This document shows positions 29,774 through 37,447 of a DNA stretch of 55,020 nucleotides, piece after piece (position 1 is the stretch's first letter; every line of letters begins with the position of its first letter). The notes beneath the pieces were generated by a model. The model searched no databases and had not been told where the DNA came from. It saw only the letters and a list, made by a program, of their open reading frames with translations. A program made the position numbers and the translations under genes. This DNA comes from Rhodococcus sp. (in: high G+C Gram-positive bacteria) (GTDB lineage Bacteria > Actinomycetota > Actinomycetes > Mycobacteriales > Mycobacteriaceae). The stretch is from positions 1-55,020 of the forward strand of contig SEEV01000003.1 in assembly GCA_004211695.1 (NCBI GenBank), written 5' to 3'.

Positions 29774-30100
29774 ATGACAGAGAACAACGAACCGTCCGGA
29801 GCGCGGAAGATGCTCGGGGACTTCGCCCCAGCCCTCGTCGATCTCACCGACGACGTCCTCTTCGGGCAGGTGTGGCAGCGGCCGGAGCTGTCTCCGAAGG
29901 AACGGAGCCTGGTGACGGTGGCATGCCTTGCCACGAGTGGGAACACCGACCAACTCGTCTACCACCTCGGCCTGGCCAAGGAGAACGGCGCGAGCGAGCA
30001 GGAGCTCGTCGAGGCGATCACGCACCTCGCCTTCTACGCGGGGTGGCCCAAGGCCATGTCCGCAATGGCCGTGGCGAAGAAGGTCTTCCGCGCCGACTGA
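29774..30100 (+). CDS. Carboxymuconolactone decarboxylase family protein
   Basis: A 108-aa protein of the CMD/AhpD-like fold. The core is LSPKERSLVTVACLATSGNTDQLVYHLGLAKENGASEQELVEAITHLAFYAGWPKAMSA. The C-x-x-C of AhpD peroxidases is absent; CLATSGN keeps a single Cys. It is closer to gamma-carboxymuconolactone-decarboxylase-like proteins, often paired with aldo/keto reductases. ATG 29774 follows aaagga. Directly after its stop comes a truncated aldo/keto reductase, so the original pair has been damaged. Confidence 0.87.
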   Translation: MTENNEPSGARKMLGDFAPALVDLTDDVLFGQVWQRPELSPKERSLVTVACLATSGNTDQLVYHLGLAKENGASEQELVEAITHLAFYAGWPKAMSAMAVAKKVFRAD

Positions 30101-30986
30101 CGCGCAATCAGCACGACTGTCACGACTACGAATCAACTTCTTCGACACGGCCGACGTCTACGGCCAGGGCGCGTCGGAGGAAATCCTCGGCAAGCTCGTC
30201 GCCGACTGCCGCGACGACGTCGTCATCGCCTCGAAGGTGTTCTACCCGACCGGCCCGGACGTCAACGCTCAAGGCCTCTCGAGGCGGCACATCGTCCGCG
30301 CTGTCGAGGCCAGCCTGACCCGGCTCGGCACCGACCGGCTCGATTTCTACTTCGTCCACGCCTTCGACGAGAACACCCCGATCGAGCAGACCCTGCGCGC
30401 GCTCGACGACCTGCAGCGCCAGGGCAAGATCCTCTATCCCGCGGTCAGCAACTGGGCGGCCTGGCGGATCGCCACGGCGCTGGGCATCTCCGCGAAGGAA
30501 GCCCTCGCCCGGTTCGAGCTCGTCGAGCCGATGTACAACCTGGTCAAGAGGCAGGCCGAGGTCGAGATCCTGCCCCTCGCCGCGGCGGAGAACCTGGGTG
30601 TCATCACCTACAGCCCGCTCGGCGCAGGCCTCCTCACGGGCAAGTACGGCGCCGAACGCCGGCCCGACAGCGGGCGCCTGGTGGACAACGCGCGATATGC
30701 CGACCGGTACGGACTGGACAGCGACCTCGCGACGGCGGACCGCTTCACCGCGTTCGCCGAGGAGCTGGGGGTCGAGCCGGCGACGCTCGCCGTCGCCTGG
30801 ACCATGGCGCATCCGATGGTGACCGCACCGATCGTCGGCGCCCGGAATCTGTCACAGCTGGAGGATTCCCTCGCGGCCCTGGACGTCGAGATGACGCCCG
30901 ATCTGCGCGAGAGGATCACCGCCCTGTCACCGACCCCGGCGCCCGCCACCGACCGCACCGAGACCCTGAAGTCGACCTGGACCTGA
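30101..30986 (+). pseudogene. Aldo/keto reductase lacking its N-terminus
   Basis: From about 30126 the frame reads LRINFFDTADVYGQG and then an otherwise complete aldo/keto reductase to the stop at 30986. It keeps the catalytic tetrad: Asp and Tyr in DTADVYG, Lys in IASKVFYP, His in YFVHAFD. The first 40-50 residues (the usual start R-x-LG-x-SGL to the first strand) are missing. The only ATG upstream in this frame (29928) lies inside the preceding gene in a shifted frame. A deletion reaching from the preceding gene's end into the reductase would explain it. Translation from an internal start is possible but would give a defective barrel. Confidence 0.75.
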
Positions 30987-30998
30987 TCGCTGCCGGTG

Positions 30999-32390
30999 TC
31001 AGGCGCGCTTCGCGGCGCGTCGGCTGTCGGCGCGGGCCTGCATCTCTGCAAGGTCGAGGCGCTTGATCGGGCCGACGACGAAGACGTAGGTGACGACCGT
31101 CAGCAGGGCGCAGGCCCCGACGTAGACGAGGGCGAGTTCGAACGAGCCGTAGCTGTCGACGATGTAGCCGATGACGATCGGGGTGGTGATGCTGGCGACC
31201 GACCCGAAGGTGTTGAAGACGCCGCCGCCGAGACCGGAGATCTCCTTCGGGGAGATGTCGGCCATGACGGCCCAGCCGAGCGCACCGAGGCCCTTGCCGA
31301 AGAAGGACACGCACATCAGGGCGACGACGACCCAGGACGCCTCGACGAAGTTGCAGCCGATGATCGCGGTGGCCAGCAGCAGACCGGTGATGATCGGCGT
31401 CTTGCGAGCCCTGGTCAGCGACCAGCCCACGCGCAGCAGCGCATCCGAGATCAGGCCGCCACTGATGCCGCCGACGAATCCGCAGATCGCGGGCAGGACG
31501 GCGATGAAGCCCGCCTCCAGGATGCTCATCCCACGTTCCTGGACGAGGTAGACCGGGAACCAGGTGAGGAAGAACCACGTGATGGTGGTGATGAAGAACT
31601 GTCCGACGAACACACCGAGCGTCATCCGGTTGGTGAGCAGCAACTTCATGTAACGGAGCTGATCCGCCCCGGCTTGCTTCTTCTCGCCGGGCTCGTCCAT
31701 GTCGACGAGCGCACCGCCGGCCTCGAGGTAATCGAATTCGGGCTGCTTCAGCCGGGGGTGCCGGCGGGGGCTGTAGATGACCTTCATCCACACCAGGCCG
31801 AGCACGATGCCGACGCCGCCGATGACGGTGAACACGTGCTCCCACCCGAGAGCGGTGACGAGCCAGCCCATGATCGGCGCGAACACGACGGTCGAGAAGT
31901 ACTGAGCGGAGTTGAAGATCGCGGCTGCGGTGCCGCGCTCCTTCGTCGGGAACCAGGCCGACACGATGCGTGAGTTGCCCGGGAATGCCGGGGCCTCCGA
32001 CAATCCGACCAGAAAACGGAGCAGGAAGAGGAGTCCGACGGCGGTGCCCATGCTGAAGTTTCCGAGGAACCCCTGCAGAACGGTGAACGTCGACCAGAGC
32101 AGGATCGCGCCACCGTAGACCCGCTTCGAGCCGTAGCGGTCGAGGAGCCAGCCGCCGGGGATCTGCCCGATGAGATACGACCAGCCGAATGCGGAGAAGA
32201 TGTATCCGAGGGCGACGGAGCTGATGCCGAACTCGTCCTGAATCGCATCACCGGCGATGGAGATCGTGGCGCGGTCGGCGTAGTTGATCACTGTGACCGC
32301 GAAGATCATCGCCAGAATCGTGTACCGGACCTTCCCGGTTTTCACTGTCGAGGCGATGGTCGATTCCTCGACCGACCGGCTGATGGCCAT
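30999..32390 (-). CDS. MFS anion:cation symporter, likely aldarate transporter
   Basis: A 463-aa MFS carrier of the ACS type (like GudP/GarP glucarate and galactarate transporters). Features are NYADRATISIAG in the first helix, the loop motif GWLLDRYGSKRVYGG, and RFLVGLSEAPAFPGNSRIVSAWFP after helix 4. Start ATG 32390 follows gaaggagcc. It shares its region with LysR and the aldarate catabolic genes, so glucarate, galactarate or talarate is the expected substrate. It is on the LysR strand, 178 bp downstream of that gene, and probably has its own promoter. Confidence 0.87.
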   Translation of the reverse strand: MAISRSVEESTIASTVKTGKVRYTILAMIFAVTVINYADRATISIAGDAIQDEFGISSVALGYIFSAFGWSYLIGQIPGGWLLDRYGSKRVYGGAILLWSTFTVLQGFLGNFSMGTAVGLLFLLRFLVGLSEAPAFPGNSRIVSAWFPTKERGTAAAIFNSAQYFSTVVFAPIMGWLVTALGWEHVFTVIGGVGIVLGLVWMKVIYSPRRHPRLKQPEFDYLEAGGALVDMDEPGEKKQAGADQLRYMKLLLTNRMTLGVFVGQFFITTITWFFLTWFPVYLVQERGMSILEAGFIAVLPAICGFVGGISGGLISDALLRVGWSLTRARKTPIITGLLLATAIIGCNFVEASWVVVALMCVSFFGKGLGALGWAVMADISPKEISGLGGGVFNTFGSVASITTPIVIGYIVDSYGSFELALVYVGACALLTVVTYVFVVGPIKRLDLAEMQARADSRRAAKRA

Positions 32391-32508
32391 GACGGAGGCT
32401 CCTTCGGAGTACTGAGATTTTACGCCGGTGAACGGACCGTGTCGCGAGTCACATTCACGAGCGGAGCCGAATCTACACACACCGACAGATGCACGTCCAA
32501 GCCGACTT

Positions 32509-32521
32509 TTGCATCCTGCAA
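32509..32521. promoter_or_regulatory. Candidate regulatory site upstream of the aldarate transporter
   Basis: TTGCA-TCC-TGCAA, a perfect 5-bp inverted repeat about 120 bp upstream of the transporter start. The sequence TTGCATC resembles TTGTATC upstream of the catabolic operon (33465-33471), so both could be bound by the LysR protein. This is a weak, by-eye match. Confidence 0.3.
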
Positions 32522-32568
32522 TACCCAACAGGTATCGGTCGGCCGCGCGGTTCGGCGCGGCGCGGCGC

Positions 32569-33453
32569 TCAGTCGAGCACCAGCGCGGACAGCAACCGGT
32601 CGAGAGCCGGATTCTCGTTGTTGATGCGCCAGACGAGGTCGAGTTCGACCTGCGCGGGTCGGACGAAGGTGATCGGGCGGTAGGCGACGCCGTCGAAATG
32701 CATCTTGCTCGCCGATTCGGGCACCAGGGCGATGCCCCTGCCGAGGTTCACCAGCGCCAGCATGGTGTGGAACTGATGCACGTACTGCACGACCACCGGC
32801 GCGACCGACGCCTCGTGGAACACCGAGGACAGCAGCTCGAAGAAGTACCGCGATTCGGTCGGGGTGTACATGACGAGGTCGACCCCGTGCAGATCGGTGA
32901 CGTCGATCGGCCGGTCGACGTGGGCCAGTTCGTGGCTGGGCGGAATCGCGGCGACCAGCGACTCACGGATGAGGGTTCGCGACGACAGGTGCGGCCTGGT
33001 CACCGGGGGTCGCACCAGGCCGAGGTCGAGCGAGCCCTCCGACAGCGCTTCGAGCTGGTCCATGGTCACCAGTTCGCGGAGTTCCACCTCGACGTCCTCG
33101 ATGACGGCCTGCGCCGAGGTCAACACCGTTTCGAGCCCCGAGTAGACGCTGCCGCCGGTGAAGCCGACGCGGAGGATGCCCGAGCGACCCTGCGAAGTCT
33201 TGCGCACCGACAGTGCGGCGCGTTCGGACTGCTGGAGGAGCCGTCGCGCATCCGCCATGAACGCCTTGCCGGCGGGGGTCAGTTTGACCGCGCGGCTCGA
33301 CCGGTCGAACAGTTGGACGTCGAGGTCCTTCTCCAGCAATTGGATCTGCCGGCTCAACGGCGGCTGGGTCATGTGAAGGCGCTCGGCGGCACGGCCGAAA
33401 TGGAGTTCTTCGGCGACGGCCACGAACTGAGTGAGTTGGTTGAGGGAGAACAT
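32569..33453 (-). CDS. LysR-family regulator of the aldarate operon
   Basis: A 294-aa LysR protein with the standard N-terminal helix-turn-helix (LNQLTQFVAVAEELHFGRAAERLHMTQPPLSRQIQLLEKDL) and a type 2 periplasmic-binding-like sensor domain (ILRVGFTGGSVYSGLE). It is divergently transcribed from the dehydratase/dehydrogenase operon across a 120-bp gap, the classical layout for a LysR activator of the neighbouring operon. The inducer is probably an aldarate or an intermediate such as 5-dehydro-4-deoxyglucarate; this is inferred from the operon. Confidence 0.9.
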   Translation of the reverse strand: MFSLNQLTQFVAVAEELHFGRAAERLHMTQPPLSRQIQLLEKDLDVQLFDRSSRAVKLTPAGKAFMADARRLLQQSERAALSVRKTSQGRSGILRVGFTGGSVYSGLETVLTSAQAVIEDVEVELRELVTMDQLEALSEGSLDLGLVRPPVTRPHLSSRTLIRESLVAAIPPSHELAHVDRPIDVTDLHGVDLVMYTPTESRYFFELLSSVFHEASVAPVVVQYVHQFHTMLALVNLGRGIALVPESASKMHFDGVAYRPITFVRPAQVELDLVWRINNENPALDRLLSALVLD

Positions 33454-33513
33454 CGATACCTTCCTTGTATCAGATGATCCATAAGAAGTGTTGGACCTGA
33501 ATGGTACCGAGTT

Positions 33514-33542
33514 CGTAGCGTTGTGAATCAGTGCACGCTACG
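33514..33542. promoter_or_regulatory. Inverted repeat in the LysR-dehydratase intergenic gap
   Basis: CGTAGCGT (33514-33521) and ACGCTACG (33535-33542) are perfect 8-bp arms with a 13-bp centre. It lies 32 bp upstream of the dehydratase start codon. It could be a regulator site or a structure in the 5' untranslated RNA. A smaller palindrome, ATCAGATGAT, lies at 33469-33478 close to the LysR start. Confidence 0.4.
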
Positions 33543-33573
33543 GGCACGATTGTCGACAGGAGACCGCATCATC

Positions 33574-34488
33574 ATGACCACCGCCTCGCCTCAGGAGATC
33601 GCCCACAAGCTCGGTTCCGGTCTGCTGTCGTTCCCCGTGACGCACCTGCGTGAGGACGGCTCGTTCGACGAGGCCGCCTACCGCGAGAACATCGCCTGGC
33701 TCGGCCAGTACGACGCGTCCGGGTTGTTCGCCGCGGGCGGCACCGGGGAGTTCTTCTCCCTCACGCCGGCCGAGGTCGAGCAGGTCGTGACCGCGGCGGT
33801 CCAGGAGGCGCCCGACGGTCTGCCGGTGATCGCCCCCGCCGGGTACGGCACCGCGACCGCCGTCGAGATGGCCCGGTCCGCGGAACGCGCCGGCGCCCAC
33901 GGCCTCCTGCTGCTCCCGCCGTATCTGACGGAGGCCAGCCAGGACGGCCTGGTCGCGCACGTCAAACAGGTCTGCGCCGCCACCGACCTCGGCGTCACCA
34001 TCTACTCCCGCGCCAACGCCGTCTACACCGAACAGGCCGTCGCCGAACTCGTCGACAGCTGCCCGAATCTCGTCGGATTCAAGGACGGGGTCGGCAACAT
34101 CGAGCAGATGACGCGGATCTACGCGGGCATCGGCGATCGACTCACCTACATCGGCGGACTGCCGACCGCGGAGATGTTCGCCCTGCCGTACCTGGCGCTG
34201 GGTGTGACCACGTACTCGTCGGCGATCTACAACTTCGTCCCGCAGTTCGCGCTCGACTTCTACGACGCCCTGCGACGCGGCGACACTGCGTTTGTCATCA
34301 CTGCGCTGAACGAATTCGTGATCCCGTACTGCAACCTGCGTAACCGCAAGGCCGGGTACGCGGTGAGCATCATCAAGGCCGGTATGAAGGTCATCGGCCG
34401 CCCCGCCGGTCCCGTCCGCAGCCCGCTCACCGACCTCGACGACGTCGAACTCGCAGAACTGGCCGACCTGATCAAGAAGGTGAACTGA
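33574..34488 (+). CDS. kdgD: 5-dehydro-4-deoxyglucarate dehydratase
   Basis: A 304-aa member of the dihydrodipicolinate synthase/N-acetylneuraminate lyase fold. It converts 5-dehydro-4-deoxy-D-glucarate to 2,5-dioxopentanoate (ketoglutarate semialdehyde) with loss of water and CO2. The Schiff-base lysine is in [11 protein letters not shown], the active-site tyrosine is likely in [11 protein letters not shown], and the N-terminal [17 protein letters not shown] with [12 protein letters not shown] is typical of this subgroup. ATG 33574 follows acaggaga. The next gene, a semialdehyde dehydrogenase, starts 2 bp after the stop, which supports the specific function over other lyases of the fold. Confidence 0.9.
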   Translation: MTTASPQEIAHKLGSGLLSFPVTHLREDGSFDEAAYRENIAWLGQYDASGLFAAGGTGEFFSLTPAEVEQVVTAAVQEAPDGLPVIAPAGYGTATAVEMARSAERAGAHGLLLLPPYLTEASQDGLVAHVKQVCAATDLGVTIYSRANAVYTEQAVAELVDSCPNLVGFKDGVGNIEQMTRIYAGIGDRLTYIGGLPTAEMFALPYLALGVTTYSSAIYNFVPQFALDFYDALRRGDTAFVITALNEFVIPYCNLRNRKAGYAVSIIKAGMKVIGRPAGPVRSPLTDLDDVELAELADLIKKVN

Positions 34489-34490
34489 TC

Positions 34491-36092
34491 GTGACCGCCG
34501 CACACACCGTCGAACTCACCGGAGCCAATCTGATCGGCTCCGAAGACGTCACCGACGTGGGAGCCCCGTTCCAGGCGACGAACCCGGCCACGGGAACGGC
34601 GCTCGAACCCGTCTACCACGAGGCCGACCGAGCCACCGTCGACCGCGCGGCCGAGCTCGCGTGGGAGGCGTTCGGAACGTATCGGCACACGACGCTGGAA
34701 CAGCGGGCCGCGTTCCTCGAGACCATCGCAGCCGAGATCGAGGGCCTCGGCGCGGTGTTGATCGACCGCGTCACCGCCGAAACGGGCATCCCCGCCGCAC
34801 GGGTGCAGGGCGAGCTCGCCCGCACCACCGGACAGCTGCGGATGTTCGCCGCCGTGGTGCGAGAGGGCAGCTGGACGCAGGCGCGCCTCGACAGCCCGGA
34901 CCCCGACCGGGCACCGATTCCCAAGCCGGACCTGCGCCAGCGCGCGGTACCACTCGGCCCGGTGGCCGTGTTCTCCGCCAGCAACTTCCCGCTCGCGTTC
35001 TCGGTCGCCGGCGGTGACACCGCGTCAGCCCTGGCGGCCGGTGCCCCCGTGATCGTCAAGGCGCACTCCGCTCACCCGGGCACCTCGGAGTTGGTCGGCC
35101 GCGCCATCCGCTCCGCGGTGCGGGCACATGACCTTCCGGAGGGCACCTTCTCCCTGCTGTTCGGCGCCGGTCAGACCGTCGGCATCGCACTGGTCACGGA
35201 CCCGCGGATCCGCGCGGTCGGGTTCACCGGTTCCCAGCAGGGCGGGGTCGCGCTGACCGCGGCCGCGGCGGCGCGTCCCGTGCCGATTCCCGTCTACGCG
35301 GAGATGTCGAGCATCAACCCGGTGTTCGTGCTCCCCGGAGCGCTCGACGACCGCGCCGGCACGCTCGGTTCCGAGTTCATCGCCTCCATGACGACCGGTG
35401 TCGGGCAGCTGTGCACCAGCCCGGGCGTCGTCTTCCTCGTCGACGCGCCGGGAGCGAACGACTTCGTCCGTTCCGCCGCCGACGCCGTCACGGCTGCGGC
35501 GCCCGCCCCGATGCTCTACTCCGGTATCGCGTCGTCGTTCGCCGACGGTGTCGCGCGCCTGGAGGCGAACGAGAACATCGCGACGGCGGCACGCGCCGAC
35601 GTCGACGCGTCGATCGCCTGCGGCGCGGTGCCGCAACTGTTCGTCACCACCGCCGACCAGTTCCTCGACGATCAGCACCTGCAGGAGGAGGTCTTCGGGC
35701 CCGCCTCGGTGATCGTGCGGGTCGAGGACGTCGGCCAACTGCCGGCACTGATCGACCGGCTCGAGGGCCAGCTCACCGCCACCGTGCACGCGGCCGAATC
35801 CGACTATCAGGACGCCGGCGCCCTGGTCGACCGGCTCGAACTGATCGCCGGCCGGGTGCTGTTCAACGGCTGGCCCACCGGTGTGGAGGTCGGGCACGCC
35901 ATCGTGCACGGCGGCCCGTTCCCCGCCACCTCGGCACCGTCGACCACCTCGGTCGGCAGCCGCGCGATCGAACGTTTCCTGCGCCCGGTCGCGTATCAGA
36001 ACGCCCCCGAGGAACTGCTCGCCCCGGAACTGCGGACCCACAACCCCCTCGGAATCTGGCGACGCGTCGACGGCGCCCTGCAACAGAGCTGA
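34491..36092 (+). CDS. 2,5-dioxovalerate (ketoglutarate semialdehyde) dehydrogenase
   Basis: A 533-aa aldehyde dehydrogenase from GTG 34491. The catalytic cysteine is in GQLCTSPGVVF, the nucleotide loop region reads VGFTGSQQGG, and the glutamate region is PVYAEMSSINPVFV. The length and the split N-terminal part (GANLIGSEDVT..FQATNPATG) match the ketoglutarate-semialdehyde dehydrogenase subgroup, which ends aldarate and pentose oxidation at 2-oxoglutarate. It is tightly packed after the dehydratase that makes its substrate. Confidence 0.88.
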   Translation: MTAAHTVELTGANLIGSEDVTDVGAPFQATNPATGTALEPVYHEADRATVDRAAELAWEAFGTYRHTTLEQRAAFLETIAAEIEGLGAVLIDRVTAETGIPAARVQGELARTTGQLRMFAAVVREGSWTQARLDSPDPDRAPIPKPDLRQRAVPLGPVAVFSASNFPLAFSVAGGDTASALAAGAPVIVKAHSAHPGTSELVGRAIRSAVRAHDLPEGTFSLLFGAGQTVGIALVTDPRIRAVGFTGSQQGGVALTAAAAARPVPIPVYAEMSSINPVFVLPGALDDRAGTLGSEFIASMTTGVGQLCTSPGVVFLVDAPGANDFVRSAADAVTAAAPAPMLYSGIASSFADGVARLEANENIATAARADVDASIACGAVPQLFVTTADQFLDDQHLQEEVFGPASVIVRVEDVGQLPALIDRLEGQLTATVHAAESDYQDAGALVDRLELIAGRVLFNGWPTGVEVGHAIVHGGPFPATSAPSTTSVGSRAIERFLRPVAYQNAPEELLAPELRTHNPLGIWRRVDGALQQS

Positions 36093-36148
36093 CCGGACGG
36101 CTCCCCCGTCTCAATTCCCGGCAACGACGCCACCCAGAAGGAGTATCG

Positions 36149-37357
36149 ATGTCCACCAACACCTTTGCCACGCGGCCGACCAGCGCGCTGGCCGCCCCCG
36201 ACGCCGCGATCAAGGCCCTCGCCGCCGGTGAGGCCACCGTCGACCGCATCGAGTCGATCACCCTGTCGTCGATCACCCTTCCGCTGACGACTCCGATCAG
36301 CGACGCGAAGGTGCTCACCGGCCGCCAGAAGCCGATGACCGAGGTCGCGTTCCTGTTCGCCGAGATCCGCACCGAACAGGGGCACGAGGGCATCGGATTC
36401 AGCTACTCCAAGCGCGCCGGCGGCCCCGCGCAGTACGCGCACGCCCAGGAAATCGCACCGGTGCTGATCGGTGAGGACCCCAACGACATCGGCAAGATCT
36501 GGACCAAGCTGGTGTGGGCCGGAGCGTCCGTCGGCCGCAGCGGTGTTGCCACGCAGGCCATCGCGGCCATCGACATCGCCCTGTGGGATCTCAAGGCGAA
36601 GCGTGCCGGCCTGCCGATCGCCAAGCTCCTCGGGTCGCACCGCGATTCGGTGCAGACCTACAACACGTCCGGTGGTTTCCTGCACACCCCGATCGAGCAG
36701 GTGCTCGAGAACGCGTCGAAGTCGCTGGCCGACGGCATCGGCGGCATCAAGATCAAGGTCGGGCAGCCGGACTGGAAGAAGGACATCGCCCGCCTGGAGA
36801 AGGTGCGCGAGCACCTCGGCGACGACGTGCCCCTGATGGTCGACGCGAACCAGCAGTGGGACCGGCCCACCGCCATGCGGATGGGCAGGATCTTCGACAA
36901 GTTCAACCTCGTCTGGATCGAAGAGCCGCTCGACGCCTACGACGCCGAAGGTCACGCGCACCTCGCCCGCAGCCTCGACACCTCGATCGCCACCGGTGAA
37001 ATGCTGGCCAGCGTCGGTGAGCACGTCCGGTTGATCGAAGCCGGCGCCGTCGATATCATCCAGCCCGACGCCCCCCGCATCGGTGGCATCACCCAGTTCC
37101 TGAAGCTGGCCACCCTGGCCGAGCAGAAGCATCTGCAGCTCGCACCGCACTTCGCGATGGAGATCCACCTGCACCTCGCGGCCATCTACCCCACCGAGCC
37201 GTGGGTCGAACACTTCGACTGGCTCGACCCGCTGTTCAACGAGCACCTCGAGATCCGCGACGGCCGGATGCATCTGTCCAGCCGGCCGGGACTCGGCTTC
37301 ACGCTCAGCGACCAGGCCCGCGCCTGGACGATCGGCACCGCCTCCTTCGGAAAGTAG
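36149..37357 (+). CDS. Enolase-superfamily aldarate dehydratase (galactarate/talarate type)
   Basis: A 402-aa mandelate-racemase-subgroup enzyme that would dehydrate an aldarate to 5-dehydro-4-deoxyglucarate. Visible active-site residues are Lys201-x-Lys203 in KIKVGQ, Asp232 in VDANQQWD, Glu258/259 in IEEPLD, Glu284 in ATGEMLAS, and the Asp307/His334 pair (QPDAPR; APHFAMEIH). The KIKVGQ form is closer to L-talarate/galactarate dehydratases than to GudD glucarate dehydratases. ATG 36149 follows agaaggag. It completes a three-enzyme route to 2-oxoglutarate with the two genes before it. The exact stereo-isomer used is not certain. Confidence 0.85.
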   Translation: MSTNTFATRPTSALAAPDAAIKALAAGEATVDRIESITLSSITLPLTTPISDAKVLTGRQKPMTEVAFLFAEIRTEQGHEGIGFSYSKRAGGPAQYAHAQEIAPVLIGEDPNDIGKIWTKLVWAGASVGRSGVATQAIAAIDIALWDLKAKRAGLPIAKLLGSHRDSVQTYNTSGGFLHTPIEQVLENASKSLADGIGGIKIKVGQPDWKKDIARLEKVREHLGDDVPLMVDANQQWDRPTAMRMGRIFDKFNLVWIEEPLDAYDAEGHAHLARSLDTSIATGEMLASVGEHVRLIEAGAVDIIQPDAPRIGGITQFLKLATLAEQKHLQLAPHFAMEIHLHLAAIYPTEPWVEHFDWLDPLFNEHLEIRDGRMHLSSRPGLGFTLSDQARAWTIGTASFGK

Positions 37358-37447
37358 GGCGCGCGAATTCGGGTTGCGGGGCGGCTCGTTCCGTCCGCGA
37401 GCGTGCGGCGCGCGTGAGACGATAGGAGTTCGACACCCCAACGCCCG

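Noticed and set aside
36149-37357. Enolase-superfamily gene as classical glucarate dehydratase GudD
   Set aside because: The KIKVGQ and DANQQWD motifs fit the mandelate-racemase subgroup used by talarate/galactarate dehydratases better than GudD.
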